A stretch of DNA of 64,000 nt, from assembly GCA_963787375.1 (NCBI GenBank), contig CAWBCR010000008.1, positions 36,934-100,933 of the forward strand, read 5' to 3'. The stretch's first letter is position 1. Each line of letters begins with the position of its first letter. Shown here one piece after another: positions 27,456 to 35,877 of the stretch. The stretch comes from CAWBCR01 sp963787375 (GTDB lineage Bacteria > Chloroflexota > Anaerolineae > Aggregatilineales > UBA3940). The notes below the pieces were generated by a model, which worked only from the letters and a program-made list of their open reading frames with translations, ran no database searches and was not told where the DNA came from. A program made the translations under genes and the position numbers.

Positions 27456-28076
27456 ATGGACCTGGCAGACAAGCTGAGGATCGCACCCGGCGACCGCTTC
27501 CACGACGAGGAGTTCCTCGACGGCGTCTACGCCGAGATCGACGATCTCACCGACGCGGACCTGCGCGACGAGGCGCGCTTCGACCTGACCAACCGGCTGG
27601 TCGAGGAGTGGCTGCTGGAGGAGGCCGAGCGCACCGCGCGCTCGCTGGAAGGCTGGCGCATCGAGCAGACCTGGCTCATCGGCAAAGTCGCCGAGCGGCT
27701 GGGGCAGCTTGGCCAGCGCGACTACGCCGTGAAGCTGCTCAAGAAAGCCATGCCGACGGCGCGCACCGCCGGCACCGACGAGACGATCCGTGCCGAGGCG
27801 CTGGCCCGGCTGGGCCGCAATTTGCAGGCGCTCGGCGAGACCGAGCAGGCGCTCGACCTGTGGACCGAGGCCGTCAAGCGGGCCCAGACCGCCGAAACGC
27901 GCGGCGATGTGGACGCTTCCAGCGTGTTGTGGGAAGTCTCGGAGACGCTGGCGCTGGCCGGCCACTGGGCGCGCGCCGGGCAGGTCGCCGATGCCATCAA
28001 GAATGCCGCCAAGCGCGACCGGGCCATCTCCCGCCTCAAGAAGATGCACGACGCCTATTCTAAGGTCCACAAGTGA
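27456..28076 (+). CDS. TPR-like helical repeat protein
   Basis: 206-residue soluble, alpha-helical protein without signal peptide. It has several 34-residue-like helix pairs (WLIGKVAERLGQLGQRDYAVKLLKKAMP, ALARLGRNLQALGETEQALDLW, SETLALAGHWARAGQVADAI), so a tetratricopeptide-like scaffold is likely. It sits between ftsW and the restriction-modification island, in the direction of the cell-wall genes. Function unknown. A GTG one codon upstream is an equally possible start. Confidence 0.7.
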   Translation: MDLADKLRIAPGDRFHDEEFLDGVYAEIDDLTDADLRDEARFDLTNRLVEEWLLEEAERTARSLEGWRIEQTWLIGKVAERLGQLGQRDYAVKLLKKAMPTARTAGTDETIRAEALARLGRNLQALGETEQALDLWTEAVKRAQTAETRGDVDASSVLWEVSETLALAGHWARAGQVADAIKNAAKRDRAISRLKKMHDAYSKVHK

Positions 28077-28192
28077 TCAGCTGTCGGCGCAGCTAGCTGT
28101 TCGATGCTCACGCTCACTAGGCTTCAAGAGTGATAGTATAATCATCTACAACTGTTGTCGGAAGCCATACGAGAGAGGACCGAAACGCGTTC

Positions 28193-29533
28193 ATGAGTGA
28201 CAATCACTCACAGCAACTACCTTTGTTTAGCTTGTCGTTTCCTGAGACGCTTGCTGACGCCCACACTGCCAAGCGGGGCCAACTTGAGCGAACCGGCGTG
28301 CATTCTTGGCATACTTATTATGCTGGCTACGCTGAAGGATTCGTTGCTGATGTTCTGTCGCTGCTCGCTCGTCCCGGCGATCTGGTGCTTGACCCTTGGA
28401 ATGGCAGCGGAACGACTACATTCGTCGCGCAGCGGCATCCCGTATACTCCATTGGTGTTGAGATAAACCCTGTGATGGCACTGCACGCGCAAGCCAAGGA
28501 TTTGCACTTCATTCATCATGTCCATTCACTGGCCAATGAGGCTGAACGGATTGTCGAGCAGGCTCGCCTACTGCTTGACAGGCCAGCCAAACAACAGGAT
28601 GACATCAATGACTGGGTGGCCACTGAACCGCTTTCTGCGTTAATTGCTCTTCGAGATATGATCCGAACGGACTACAGAAAAGTAAAATCTTCCGGTCTCG
28701 CTGTGCCCGCCAAACAGGTGGAATCGCGCGATTCTTCGCATTCCAAGGCTCTGTTCTTTTCTGCGCTATTTCAAGTGCTGCGCGCAGTAGGCAGTTTCAG
28801 TCGTGGCTCCAACCCAACGTGGCTGGCCAAACAGGAGAGAGCACGACCCGCATCAACTGAACACGTCTTCCAAGAGTATCTGCGCACTGTTCGGTCTATG
28901 CTTGAGGATCTAGAAACTGCGGCAGTCAGTGTTGATCGACCAAGCGATTATCGGGTGATTACTGGTGACGCGAGGTGTTTACCTTTGCCCTCATCGTCAG
29001 TCGATATAGTTGTTACTTCTCCTCCATACCTGACTCGGATCGACTATGCCTATTCCACAAAGCCGGAGTTGTTGCTGCTTGGCAACGACGAACAAGCAGT
29101 AGACACATTGAGGCGTAAGACAACCGGTGCGCCTGTGATTGTGGACAAGTCAATAGAGCCCGAAACAGGATGGGGGCCAACTTGTAACGCCATCCTGGAC
29201 GCGGTCCTGCAACATTCCAGCAAAGCGTCGCGGTCATATTATTTGCCATTCTATCTACAATACTTTCGCGATATCAATGTATCGCTGCGCGAAATCCAGC
29301 GCGTCCTCAAAGAGGAGGCCCGGGTTGTCATCGTTGTACAGTCTTCGTATTACAAGGAGGTAGAAATACCGCTGGGAGAGATTTACGTCGAAATGGCAGC
29401 AGCGCTAGGTTTGGGGGCAGAGATTGCGCGGCGTGAAGTAGTCCGTCAGCACATGGCACACATCAACACAAAGTCGCGCCAGTACATCGATGGCAAGATT
29501 TACTACGAAGATGTCGTTCTCCTCACTAAATAG
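28193..29533 (+). CDS. DNA methyltransferase of a type II restriction-modification system
   Basis: 446-residue amino-methyltransferase (N6-adenine or N4-cytosine). The AdoMet motif LVLDPWNGSGTTTFVAQRH is near residue 64 and the catalytic TSPPYLTRIDYA near 275. A region of about 200 residues between them may hold the target-recognition domain, giving an alpha-like order. The cognate nuclease gene starts 10 bases downstream. Codon use and base composition are visibly less GC-rich than the surrounding mur genes, suggesting transfer. A TATAAT at 28137-28142 is a possible -10 element. Specificity is inferred from the partner to be CTCGAG. Confidence 0.88.
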   Translation: MSDNHSQQLPLFSLSFPETLADAHTAKRGQLERTGVHSWHTYYAGYAEGFVADVLSLLARPGDLVLDPWNGSGTTTFVAQRHPVYSIGVEINPVMALHAQAKDLHFIHHVHSLANEAERIVEQARLLLDRPAKQQDDINDWVATEPLSALIALRDMIRTDYRKVKSSGLAVPAKQVESRDSSHSKALFFSALFQVLRAVGSFSRGSNPTWLAKQERARPASTEHVFQEYLRTVRSMLEDLETAAVSVDRPSDYRVITGDARCLPLPSSSVDIVVTSPPYLTRIDYAYSTKPELLLLGNDEQAVDTLRRKTTGAPVIVDKSIEPETGWGPTCNAILDAVLQHSSKASRSYYLPFYLQYFRDINVSLREIQRVLKEEARVVIVVQSSYYKEVEIPLGEIYVEMAAALGLGAEIARREVVRQHMAHINTKSRQYIDGKIYYEDVVLLTK

Positions 29534-29543
29534 GAAAACGCAC

Positions 29544-30263
29544 ATGGATTACCAAACGCGCGTCCAGGCTGCTGTCGAATTCTACTGGGGAATGCGCACA
29601 AACCAAAGACAGGCACAGGAGACTCGTGGAATTCGCGATCAAGGATTGCGAGGCGCTGTCACGGGTGGCAAACAGATGGATGGCTTCATCCGAATCATCA
29701 TAGATCTTCTGAGCGAATATGGTATTGCCAACGATGAGATCTTCTATGACTCCAGACTGGAGATACCGGGCTACTATCGTCCGGAGAAGCGTTGGGACAT
29801 TCTTGTCGTCGCTGATCACAAACTGGTCGCTGCAATCGAGTTTAAGTCGCAGGCAAGTTCTTTCGGAAACAACTTCAACAACCGAGTCGAAGAGGCAGTG
29901 GGATCAGCGATGGATCTATGGACTGCGTATCGCGAGGGGGCATTCCCGGCAGTGCCACGCCCTTGGCTGGGTTACCTGATGCTACTTGTCGAGTCTGAGA
30001 AGGTCTCTCGTCCTGTGTCGGTACAGGAACCCCATTTCGCGGTGTTCGAGGAGTTCAAAGAAGCGTCGTACGCTAAACGGTTTCAGATCTTGCTGACGAG
30101 ACTTGTCCGGGAACGGCTGTACGACGGGACAAGCCTCATCATGACACCTCAACCAGAGACAAACAATATCAGCTTTTCTGAACCTTCTTCTGACTTGAAA
30201 TTTGCTAACTTCGCTGAATCCCTGAGGGCATCAGTGGCTGCCTTCCAAAGAGCCAGAAGTTAG
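29544..30263 (+). CDS. PaeR7I/XhoI-family type II restriction endonuclease
   Basis: 239-residue nuclease. The signatures GIRDQGLRGAVTGGKQMDGF, PGYYRPEKRWDILVV, SFGNNFNNRVEEAVGSAMDL and WTAYREGAFPA are those I know from PaeR7I-type enzymes, which cut CTCGAG. The PD-(D/E)xK site is probably D in RWDILVV with E and K in AAIEFKSQ near residues 98-101. Full length for the family and apparently intact. With the preceding methyltransferase it forms a complete type II system inserted between the TPR gene and murG. Lower G+C than the flanks. Confidence 0.92.
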   Translation: MDYQTRVQAAVEFYWGMRTNQRQAQETRGIRDQGLRGAVTGGKQMDGFIRIIIDLLSEYGIANDEIFYDSRLEIPGYYRPEKRWDILVVADHKLVAAIEFKSQASSFGNNFNNRVEEAVGSAMDLWTAYREGAFPAVPRPWLGYLMLLVESEKVSRPVSVQEPHFAVFEEFKEASYAKRFQILLTRLVRERLYDGTSLIMTPQPETNNISFSEPSSDLKFANFAESLRASVAAFQRARS

Positions 30264-30323
30264 CGCCGCAATCTCTGGAGCAACTTTCCAATTGTCCCCG
30301 GGCAGCTACCAGCAAGGGTTGCC

Positions 30324-31541
30324 ATGCGCATCATGATCTCCGGCGGCGGGACCGGCGGGGGAGTTTACCCTGCCATCGCCGTCGCCAATGCCCTCAAAGC
30401 GAAAGTCCCCGACGTCGACATCCTGTGGCTGGGCAGCACCGGCGGCCCGGAGCGTGACCTCGTCGAGCGGGCCGGGCTGGCGTTTCGCGGCGTGCCTGGC
30501 GGGCCCATCGCCGGGATGGGCCTGCGGGCCCTCCCCAACACGATCCGCCTGATGATCGGCACGCTGAAGGCGCTCGGCATCGTGGGGCGCTTCAGGCCCG
30601 GCGCGCTGCTGATCACCGGCGGCTGGGCGACCGTCCCGGCGGCGCTGGCCTGCTGGCTGCGCGGCGTGCCGGTCGCCATCTTCCTGCCCGACATCGCGCC
30701 CGGCGGCACGATCCGGTTGCTGGCCCGCATCGCACAGCGGATCGCCATCGTCGCGCCGGACTCGGCGGCGGCCTTCCGGCCCGGCCAGGCGGTCGAGACC
30801 GGCTACCCGGTGCGCGCCGAGCTGCTCCACGCGGCGGGCTTCGACGCGTTAGGCGAGCCGCTGCCATCCCCGCCGGATTCGCGGGCCGAGGCGCAGCGCC
30901 GCTTCGGGCTGCGCGCCGACCTGCCGACGCTGCTGGTCTTCGGCGGCAGCACCGGCGCGCGTGGCATCAACCGCGCGCTGCTGCCGCAGCTTGCCGACCT
31001 GCTCGGCCCGGCGAATCGGCCGAATTGCCAGATCGTGCACATCAGTGGTAGGCTGGACGCCGAGGAGGTGCGGGCCGCAGCCGCTGCGCTGCCCGCCACC
31101 CGCTATCACGTCGAGGCGTACCTGCACAGCGAAGATATGGCGCTGGCGCTGGCAGCGGCTGACCTGGCCGTGGCGCGGGCCGGAGCGAGCACACTGGGCG
31201 AGTTTCCCCTGTTTGGCTTGCCTGCTATACTCGTACCGTATCCATACGCGTGGCGTTACCAGAAGGTCAACGCCGACTACCTGGAATCGCGAGGAGCGGC
31301 GATGCGCCTGGACGAGGACATGCTGACTGATCACCTGACGCCGCTGGTGGCGCAGTTGCTGCTCGACGGCACCCGGCGCGCGCAGATGGCCCGCGCGGCT
31401 GAGTCGCTGCGCCACCCTGCCGCTGCCGCTCACATCGCCGAGTTGCTGGTGAATATGACCCGACGCGCAGATCGCCCCGCCGGGGGCGGCCTGCCAGCGA
31501 GCAACCCCTCCGGGGGCGGTTCGCCAGAAAGCCGAGGTTAA
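30324..31541 (+). CDS. murG: UDP-N-acetylglucosamine--undecaprenyl-pyrophosphoryl-muramoyl-pentapeptide GlcNAc transferase
   Basis: Peripheral inner-membrane glycosyltransferase making lipid II from lipid I. 405 residues. The N-terminal glycine loop SGGGTGGGVYPAIAVANAL is at 5-23; the second G-loop and acceptor region is LLITGGWATVPAALA; the donor site is LVFGGSTGARGINRAL and ARAGASTLGEFPLFGLPAILV. The last 25 residues are a low-complexity tail with two related units (RPAGGGLPAS, PSGGGSPES) not needed for the fold. Directly followed by the CvpA-like gene, one base after its stop. Confidence 0.94.
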   Translation: MRIMISGGGTGGGVYPAIAVANALKAKVPDVDILWLGSTGGPERDLVERAGLAFRGVPGGPIAGMGLRALPNTIRLMIGTLKALGIVGRFRPGALLITGGWATVPAALACWLRGVPVAIFLPDIAPGGTIRLLARIAQRIAIVAPDSAAAFRPGQAVETGYPVRAELLHAAGFDALGEPLPSPPDSRAEAQRRFGLRADLPTLLVFGGSTGARGINRALLPQLADLLGPANRPNCQIVHISGRLDAEEVRAAAAALPATRYHVEAYLHSEDMALALAAADLAVARAGASTLGEFPLFGLPAILVPYPYAWRYQKVNADYLESRGAAMRLDEDMLTDHLTPLVAQLLLDGTRRAQMARAAESLRHPAAAAHIAELLVNMTRRADRPAGGGLPASNPSGGGSPESRG

Positions 31542-31542
31542 C

Positions 31543-32115
31543 GTGATCGAACTGGCGGCAATCTTCTGGTTGTTGATCGCTTTCTTCGGCGTCATCGGCC
31601 TGATGCGCGGCTGGGTGCGCGAGATCCAGGCCACCGCCGCCGCCGTGCTGGCGATGTTCATCATCGAGCAGATCAGCCCGTGGGTGTGGGCAGTGCTTGT
31701 CTCGCGGACCCCCGCCGACATGCTGGCCGCCGATCCGCTGGGCACGCTGCGCCGGTTGGTGATGCTCAAGGCCGCGATTCTGCTGATCGTCGTGTTCTTC
31801 GGCTATCAGGGTCCGGTGCTGGTCAACTACGCCACGTCGGGCCGCACCCGCGCCAACCGCCCCCGCGAGTCGATCCAGGAAGGCATCATGGGGCTGGCTG
31901 TCGGCCTGCTGAACGGCTACCTGATCGTTGGCGCGCTGTGGTGGTATTTGCACGTGGCGCAGTACCCATTCCCCTGGGTGATCAGTCCGTTGAACTTCCC
32001 CGACTCGGCCAGCGCCAAGATGATCGCCATGCTGCCATTGCGATTCCTCGGCAGCCCCTGGCTTGAGATTCTGGTGGTGGTCATGTTCTTGATTGTGATT
32101 GTCGCCGTGATATAA
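31543..32115 (+). CDS. CvpA-like membrane protein
   Basis: 190-residue membrane protein with four predicted TM helices (about 4-20, 27-47, 72-92, 108-128) plus a C-terminal hydrophobic end. The first motif, LIAFFGVIGLMRGWVREIQAT, resembles the CvpA family start. It begins at GTG immediately after the murG stop, so it is probably in the same operon. In Chloroflexota dcw clusters a small membrane gene often occurs here; role unknown. Confidence 0.65.
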   Translation: MIELAAIFWLLIAFFGVIGLMRGWVREIQATAAAVLAMFIIEQISPWVWAVLVSRTPADMLAADPLGTLRRLVMLKAAILLIVVFFGYQGPVLVNYATSGRTRANRPRESIQEGIMGLAVGLLNGYLIVGALWWYLHVAQYPFPWVISPLNFPDSASAKMIAMLPLRFLGSPWLEILVVVMFLIVIVAVI

Positions 32116-32116
32116 T
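32089..32116 (+). promoter_or_regulatory. Sigma70-like promoter overlapping the CvpA-like stop
   Basis: TTGATT (32089-32094), 16 bases, TATAAT (32111-32116). The predicted leader of about 115 bases contains the hairpin CCCGGC-tcag-GCCGGG and a GGTCGGGTGC stretch, then the DUF559 start. Good -10 consensus; unproven. Confidence 0.5.
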
Positions 32117-32238
32117 AGCCCCTCGTCCCCGGCTCAGGCCGGGCCTGCTAACTGCGCAGCACACACGCCGCACCCGGCCCCAACACGGTCGGGTGCGTGG
32201 CGGCTGCGCGCCTGAACCCGGAGCAGTCAGACACGCGC

Positions 32239-32622
32239 ATGGTCAGCAAAGTCCCACCCACCCCCGACGTCAACCTCCCCTACGAGCTGCGCGAGAAGAT
32301 GGAGTCCGCCGCGCTGCGGCTGCGCAAGCCGCCCACCCTCAGCGAAGACATCCTGTGGCAGCGCCTGCGCGACGCGCAGCTTGGCGGCTGCGTCTTCGTC
32401 CGCGAGGCCGCCATAGGCCCCTTCCTGCTCGACTTCTACTGCCCGGAGCGGCAGCTTGCCATCGAGGTCAACGGCGAGCATCAGCCGGAAAACGCCGACG
32501 CCGAGGCGCTGCGCCAGCAGCTTGTCAACTCGCTGGGCATCCGGCTGATGCACCTCACCGCCGTCGAGGTGGCCCACGACCTGCTCGCCACGCTGGACGC
32601 GATCCGCGCTGCGTTGGGGTAG
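32239..32622 (+). CDS. DUF559 endonuclease-like protein (second copy)
   Basis: 127 residues from ATG 32239 (GTG 32197 would add 14). Pattern: LRKPPTLSEDILWQRLRDAQ, VFVREAAIGPFLLDFYCPER, LAIEVNGEHQPEN and IRLMHLTAVEVAHDL. The usual D-GxxH of DUF559 is EVNGEHQ here, keeping the acidic residue. It is a divergent paralogue of the 25.7-kb gene, and its C-terminus has no repeat extension. Its own promoter probably lies at 32089-32116. Function unknown. Confidence 0.78.
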   Translation: MVSKVPPTPDVNLPYELREKMESAALRLRKPPTLSEDILWQRLRDAQLGGCVFVREAAIGPFLLDFYCPERQLAIEVNGEHQPENADAEALRQQLVNSLGIRLMHLTAVEVAHDLLATLDAIRAALG

Positions 32623-32678
32623 TACCCCCTCACCCCGACCCGCTCACCGTGGAGCTTCGCGCCGGCGTGGCTGTCGCA

Positions 32679-33818
32679 TCAGTCACCGGGCTGCGCAAGC
32701 TGGCTCACGTCCCACAGGATCAGGAACCCCTCAAATGTCCCGACCGCCACGTACTTCCCACTCGGTGACCAGGCTATACTGCGCACATCGCCAAGGTTGT
32801 TGAGGCTGGCCAATTCTACTTGTGTTGCCACATCCCATATCCGAACAGTGCCATCAGACGCACCACTGCTAAGTCGCTGCCCATCCGCCGACCATGCCAA
32901 GCCAACTACCTCTCCTGTCTGTCCTATGAGAGGGGTGAATTGGTTGTCGGTTATCGCATTCGTCATCACTAGTGAGCCGTTCGATACTCCAACTGCCAGT
33001 TGCTCTCCAACTGGTGACCAAGCCACGCTGAATACTGACACAGCAATACCCTCGGGACTGGGGGCGCCAAGCACTGCCAATTCCTTCCACGTCGCTGTGC
33101 TCCACACATAGACCGTTCCGTTACCATTTCCGCTGGCTAGCCATTCCCCATCTGGCGACCACGCCAAATCAATGACCCCTCCAAAATAGATTTCTACAAC
33201 TGCCTGTAGCTCTTGTGCATCTATGTCCCAGATGCGGACTTTGCCATCTCCCGAGCCGCTGGCCAGCCGCTTCCCGTCGGGTGACCAGGCCACACTATAA
33301 ATTCGCTCGTGGCCAACTTCAAGGGAGAATGCTTCCTTCCCATCTGGTACATCCCAAACCTGCACTGCGCCTCTCGCAGAGCCGCCGGCCAGCCATTTCC
33401 CGCTGGGCGACCAAGCTACGCTCTGTATGAAGTCTTCCCCAGCGATTATCGTATGCAATTCTAGTGTATCTATCCGGTAGATCAGGACCCCTACTGAGCT
33501 TTCGACAGCCAGATACTCGCCGTCGGGTGAATAGGCAACCTGACCGAAACGAGCGCCCGACAGCCGCCAGGCCGCTGCTTCCTTCGGCAGCGAAAGCGTG
33601 GAGGAATCAGGTATCAGTTCACCGGGGGTTGGCATCGGCGTGAGCGTCGGAATGGGTGTCGTGATGAGGGTCGGCGTCGGCGATGCTTCAGCAGTTGGCG
33701 TGGCGGTCGCCGTGGACGCCGTCGCCACGACCGCCGTCGTACCGCCCGGCGCGGGCGCGCACGCCGCCAGCGCCAGCAGTGCGATCATCCAGGGCAGCAG
33801 CAAGCCATATTGCTTCAC
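32679..33818 (-). CDS. WD40-repeat lipoprotein
   Basis: 379-residue exported protein. The signal peptide ends at lipobox LAAC (Cys20); a Thr/Pro/Ala linker spans about 21-72. Then about seven WD40 blades follow, marked by VAYSPDGEYLAVESS, VAWSPSGKWLAGGSARG, VRIWDIDAQEL, LAWSPDGEWLASGNG and VRIWDVATQVEL, closing a propeller outside the membrane. Its 5' leader is nearly identical to that of the next lipoprotein gene upstream (34.7 kb). Base composition is somewhat lower in G+C than the mur genes. Confidence 0.88.
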   Translation of the reverse strand: MKQYGLLLPWMIALLALAACAPAPGGTTAVVATASTATATPTAEASPTPTLITTPIPTLTPMPTPGELIPDSSTLSLPKEAAAWRLSGARFGQVAYSPDGEYLAVESSVGVLIYRIDTLELHTIIAGEDFIQSVAWSPSGKWLAGGSARGAVQVWDVPDGKEAFSLEVGHERIYSVAWSPDGKRLASGSGDGKVRIWDIDAQELQAVVEIYFGGVIDLAWSPDGEWLASGNGNGTVYVWSTATWKELAVLGAPSPEGIAVSVFSVAWSPVGEQLAVGVSNGSLVMTNAITDNQFTPLIGQTGEVVGLAWSADGQRLSSGASDGTVRIWDVATQVELASLNNLGDVRSIAWSPSGKYVAVGTFEGFLILWDVSQLAQPGD

Positions 33819-33840
33819 CGCAACGCTCCTTGACGGGCCG

Positions 33841-34831
33841 TCATCGCCCGCACAACTCGGATGGAGTAATTGCGTGCCCGATCTGAGCGCAGAGTTCAGG
33901 TGGCAAACTTGTCAGTCGAGCACCTATCAAATTCAGCGTTTTCAGATCGGAAAGCTGGCCAATCTCAGATGGCAAACTCGTCAGTGGATTAATCGACACA
34001 TCGAGTGTTGACAGGTTCGAGAGGTTGCCAACCTCCGGCGGGAGAGTGTCCAGTTCATTGCCGCGCAAATACAAAATCGCAGATTGGACAGCGACCCTAT
34101 CTCCGGCAGCAGAACTCGTCAGTCCGAGATAGGGCAAGTCCAATTCTGTCAGCTGTGTGAGCAAGCCAATCTGCGGTGGAATAACCGCCGGTTCATTCGA
34201 AAACCCATTGCTTACGCTCAGGAATCTCAGCTTAGGAAGATGGCTGATCTGTTCCAGCAACCCCATCTGATCGGCAGATATGTATAAGATTGAAAGGTTC
34301 TCAAGCTGGCTGAATTCAGGCGGCAAGCTCGTCAACGGGTTACCAGCGAGATTCAAGTCTGCCAAACTGGTTAACATGCCGATCTCTGGTGGCAAGGTCG
34401 TTAACTCATTGTTATCTATCCAGAGGTCTGTCAAATAGGGGAGTTCACTGATCCTCGGTGACAGGTTTGTAAGTCCCTGATAGGGGAACTCTAGTCTGAT
34501 GATATGTCCTTGTCCGTCGCATCTGATTTGATCATTCTCTGCGCAGACATTTTCTGGTCCATCATAGTCTGTGAAGATGGCCTTCATCACCGCCAACTGC
34601 TGTCCTGAATGGGGGTCAAAGTGGCCACTGGAGTTGGTGTCCGAGTGAGTATAGTGATGATCGTACCTGCGACGATTGGGCTGGCCGTGGGCGCTGGCTC
34701 AGTAGTCGGCGTGCGGATCGCCGTGGACGCGTCGCCAGACCGCCGTCGGACCGCCCGGCGCGGGCGCGCACGCCGCCAGCGCCAGCAGCACGACCAGCAA
34801 ACCAATCAGGGCAGCGGATCGGCGGGCCATA
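33841..34831 (-). CDS. Leucine-rich-repeat lipoprotein with frame breaks in the leader
   Basis: Starts at ATG 34831 (GGAGAA upstream) with MARRSAALIGLLVVLLALAAC, a lipoprotein signal. Near 34735 two one-base deletions relative to the paralogous WD40 leader shift the frame, and another shift is needed near 34620 to reach QQLAVMKAIFTDYDGPENVC. From there about seven LRR units follow, of type LTTLPPEIGMLTSLADLNLAGNP, with a cysteine-capped N-terminus (NVCAENDQIRC) and a C-terminal ELCGR. With corrections the protein is about 330 residues. Likely an extracytoplasmic binding protein. Confidence 0.75.
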
Positions 34832-34972
34832 CCGGATTCTCCTTGCGCATCGGTCGGGGATGCTTACCCGGCACACTACCCGCATTGTATCATGAGACGG
34901 CCCGGCGCGGATGTCACGCGGCTTGCAGTTGGCTTACGATGGCGGCGAAGCCCCACCTGAGCATCGCGTGGT

Positions 34973-35062
34973 TTCCGGGGTCGGCTTCCAGCCGACAGAC
35001 TATTCATAGCTGGACGATTGATCGTCCAGCGGGCCCGGCGGCGCGAGACGCGACCCAATCCG
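34973..35062 (+). repeat. Two-hairpin dispersed repeat, copy D
   Basis: TTTCCGGG leads to hairpin 1, GTCGGCT-tcc-AGCCGAC (34980-34996), a 12-base spacer, hairpin 2 with arms GCTGGACGAT and ATCGTCCAGC around TG (35009-35030), then GCCCGGCGGCGCGAGACGCG. It fills most of the 375-base gap 34832-35206; the remaining part holds a TATACT promoter-like element near 35142. Confidence 0.7.
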
Positions 35063-35206
35063 CGACGCCCCGGTCGCCTCGGACTCCCCCTGCTTGGTCA
35101 TGCTGCCGATGATGCCCCCCTTTCCCTCGCCACAAATCTGACTATACTGGTGCACATTATCGGTGTATTCCTGTCGTCAATCTCTATCTGGAAGGAGCAG
35201 AGTCTT

Positions 35207-35647
35207 ATGGACCCTACCCAGTTGACCGCCTTGTTTGGGGGCAGCATCGTGATAACGGTCGTCGCGACGGTCTGCGGGTCGCTCCTGTGCGTGGTCGTGC
35301 CGCTCGGCGCAGTCGGCTACTTCGTCATCCGGCGTCTCAACCAGGGGCAGCAGGCGGTCGTCGCCAGCCAGTCGTGGCCGTCGACGACCGGCACGGTGAT
35401 CCGCGCCTTTGCCGAGACCAGCAGTTCCGGCGACGGCATCATCAGCTACTATCCCAGGATAATCTACGAATATGAGGTCGACGGGCAGCGCTATCAGGGC
35501 AAGGACTTGCGCGCCAGCGACCGCTTCATGACCAAAGGCATGCCGCAGATCAAGGTGATGGAGATCGTCGACCAGTACCCGGCAGGCACGCAGGTCGTCG
35601 TCTACTACAACCCGGCCAATCCCGCCGAGGCCGCGCTCGTGAAATAG
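35207..35647 (+). CDS. DUF3592-like membrane protein
   Basis: 146-residue protein with a hydrophobic N-terminal region (about 8-45) and an extracytoplasmic beta domain: SWPSTTGTVIRAFAETSSSGD, YYPRIIYEYEVDGQRYQGKDL and YPAGTQVVVYYNPANPAEAAL. This is the DUF3592 pattern, often seen as a single-TM protein of unknown function. GGAG lies 11 bases before the ATG. Monocistronic, between repeats. Confidence 0.78.
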   Translation: MDPTQLTALFGGSIVITVVATVCGSLLCVVVPLGAVGYFVIRRLNQGQQAVVASQSWPSTTGTVIRAFAETSSSGDGIISYYPRIIYEYEVDGQRYQGKDLRASDRFMTKGMPQIKVMEIVDQYPAGTQVVVYYNPANPAEAALVK

Positions 35648-35663
35648 GCCATCGCATCATTTT

Positions 35664-35760
35664 GACCTCACCCCCACCTCGGCGGCAGGCACCGCCTCGG
35701 ACTCCCCCTCTCCAAATTTGGAGAGGGGGAAGAACCGAGCGCAGCGAGGTTCGGGGTGAG
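35664..35760. repeat. Dispersed CTCACCCC/CTCTCC-type repeat, copy 3
   Basis: The 26-base perfect palindrome at 35704-35729 (arms CCCCCTCTCCAAA and TTTGGAGAGGGGG) lies inside outer inverted ends ACCTCACCCC and GGGGTGAGGT, with an inner GGCGGCAGGCACCGCC stem. It fills the gap between the DUF3592 gene and the murC promoter region. Confidence 0.75.
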
Positions 35761-35877
35761 GTCACGACCGGGCCGCTTCAGTCACCCCGTTCTGTCTGAT
35801 GCGTTCGCCCTCCAATTGGCAACCTTCCCGCCCGCGCATACAATAGGAATGCCTTCAACATCACAAAGGGGAAGCGC

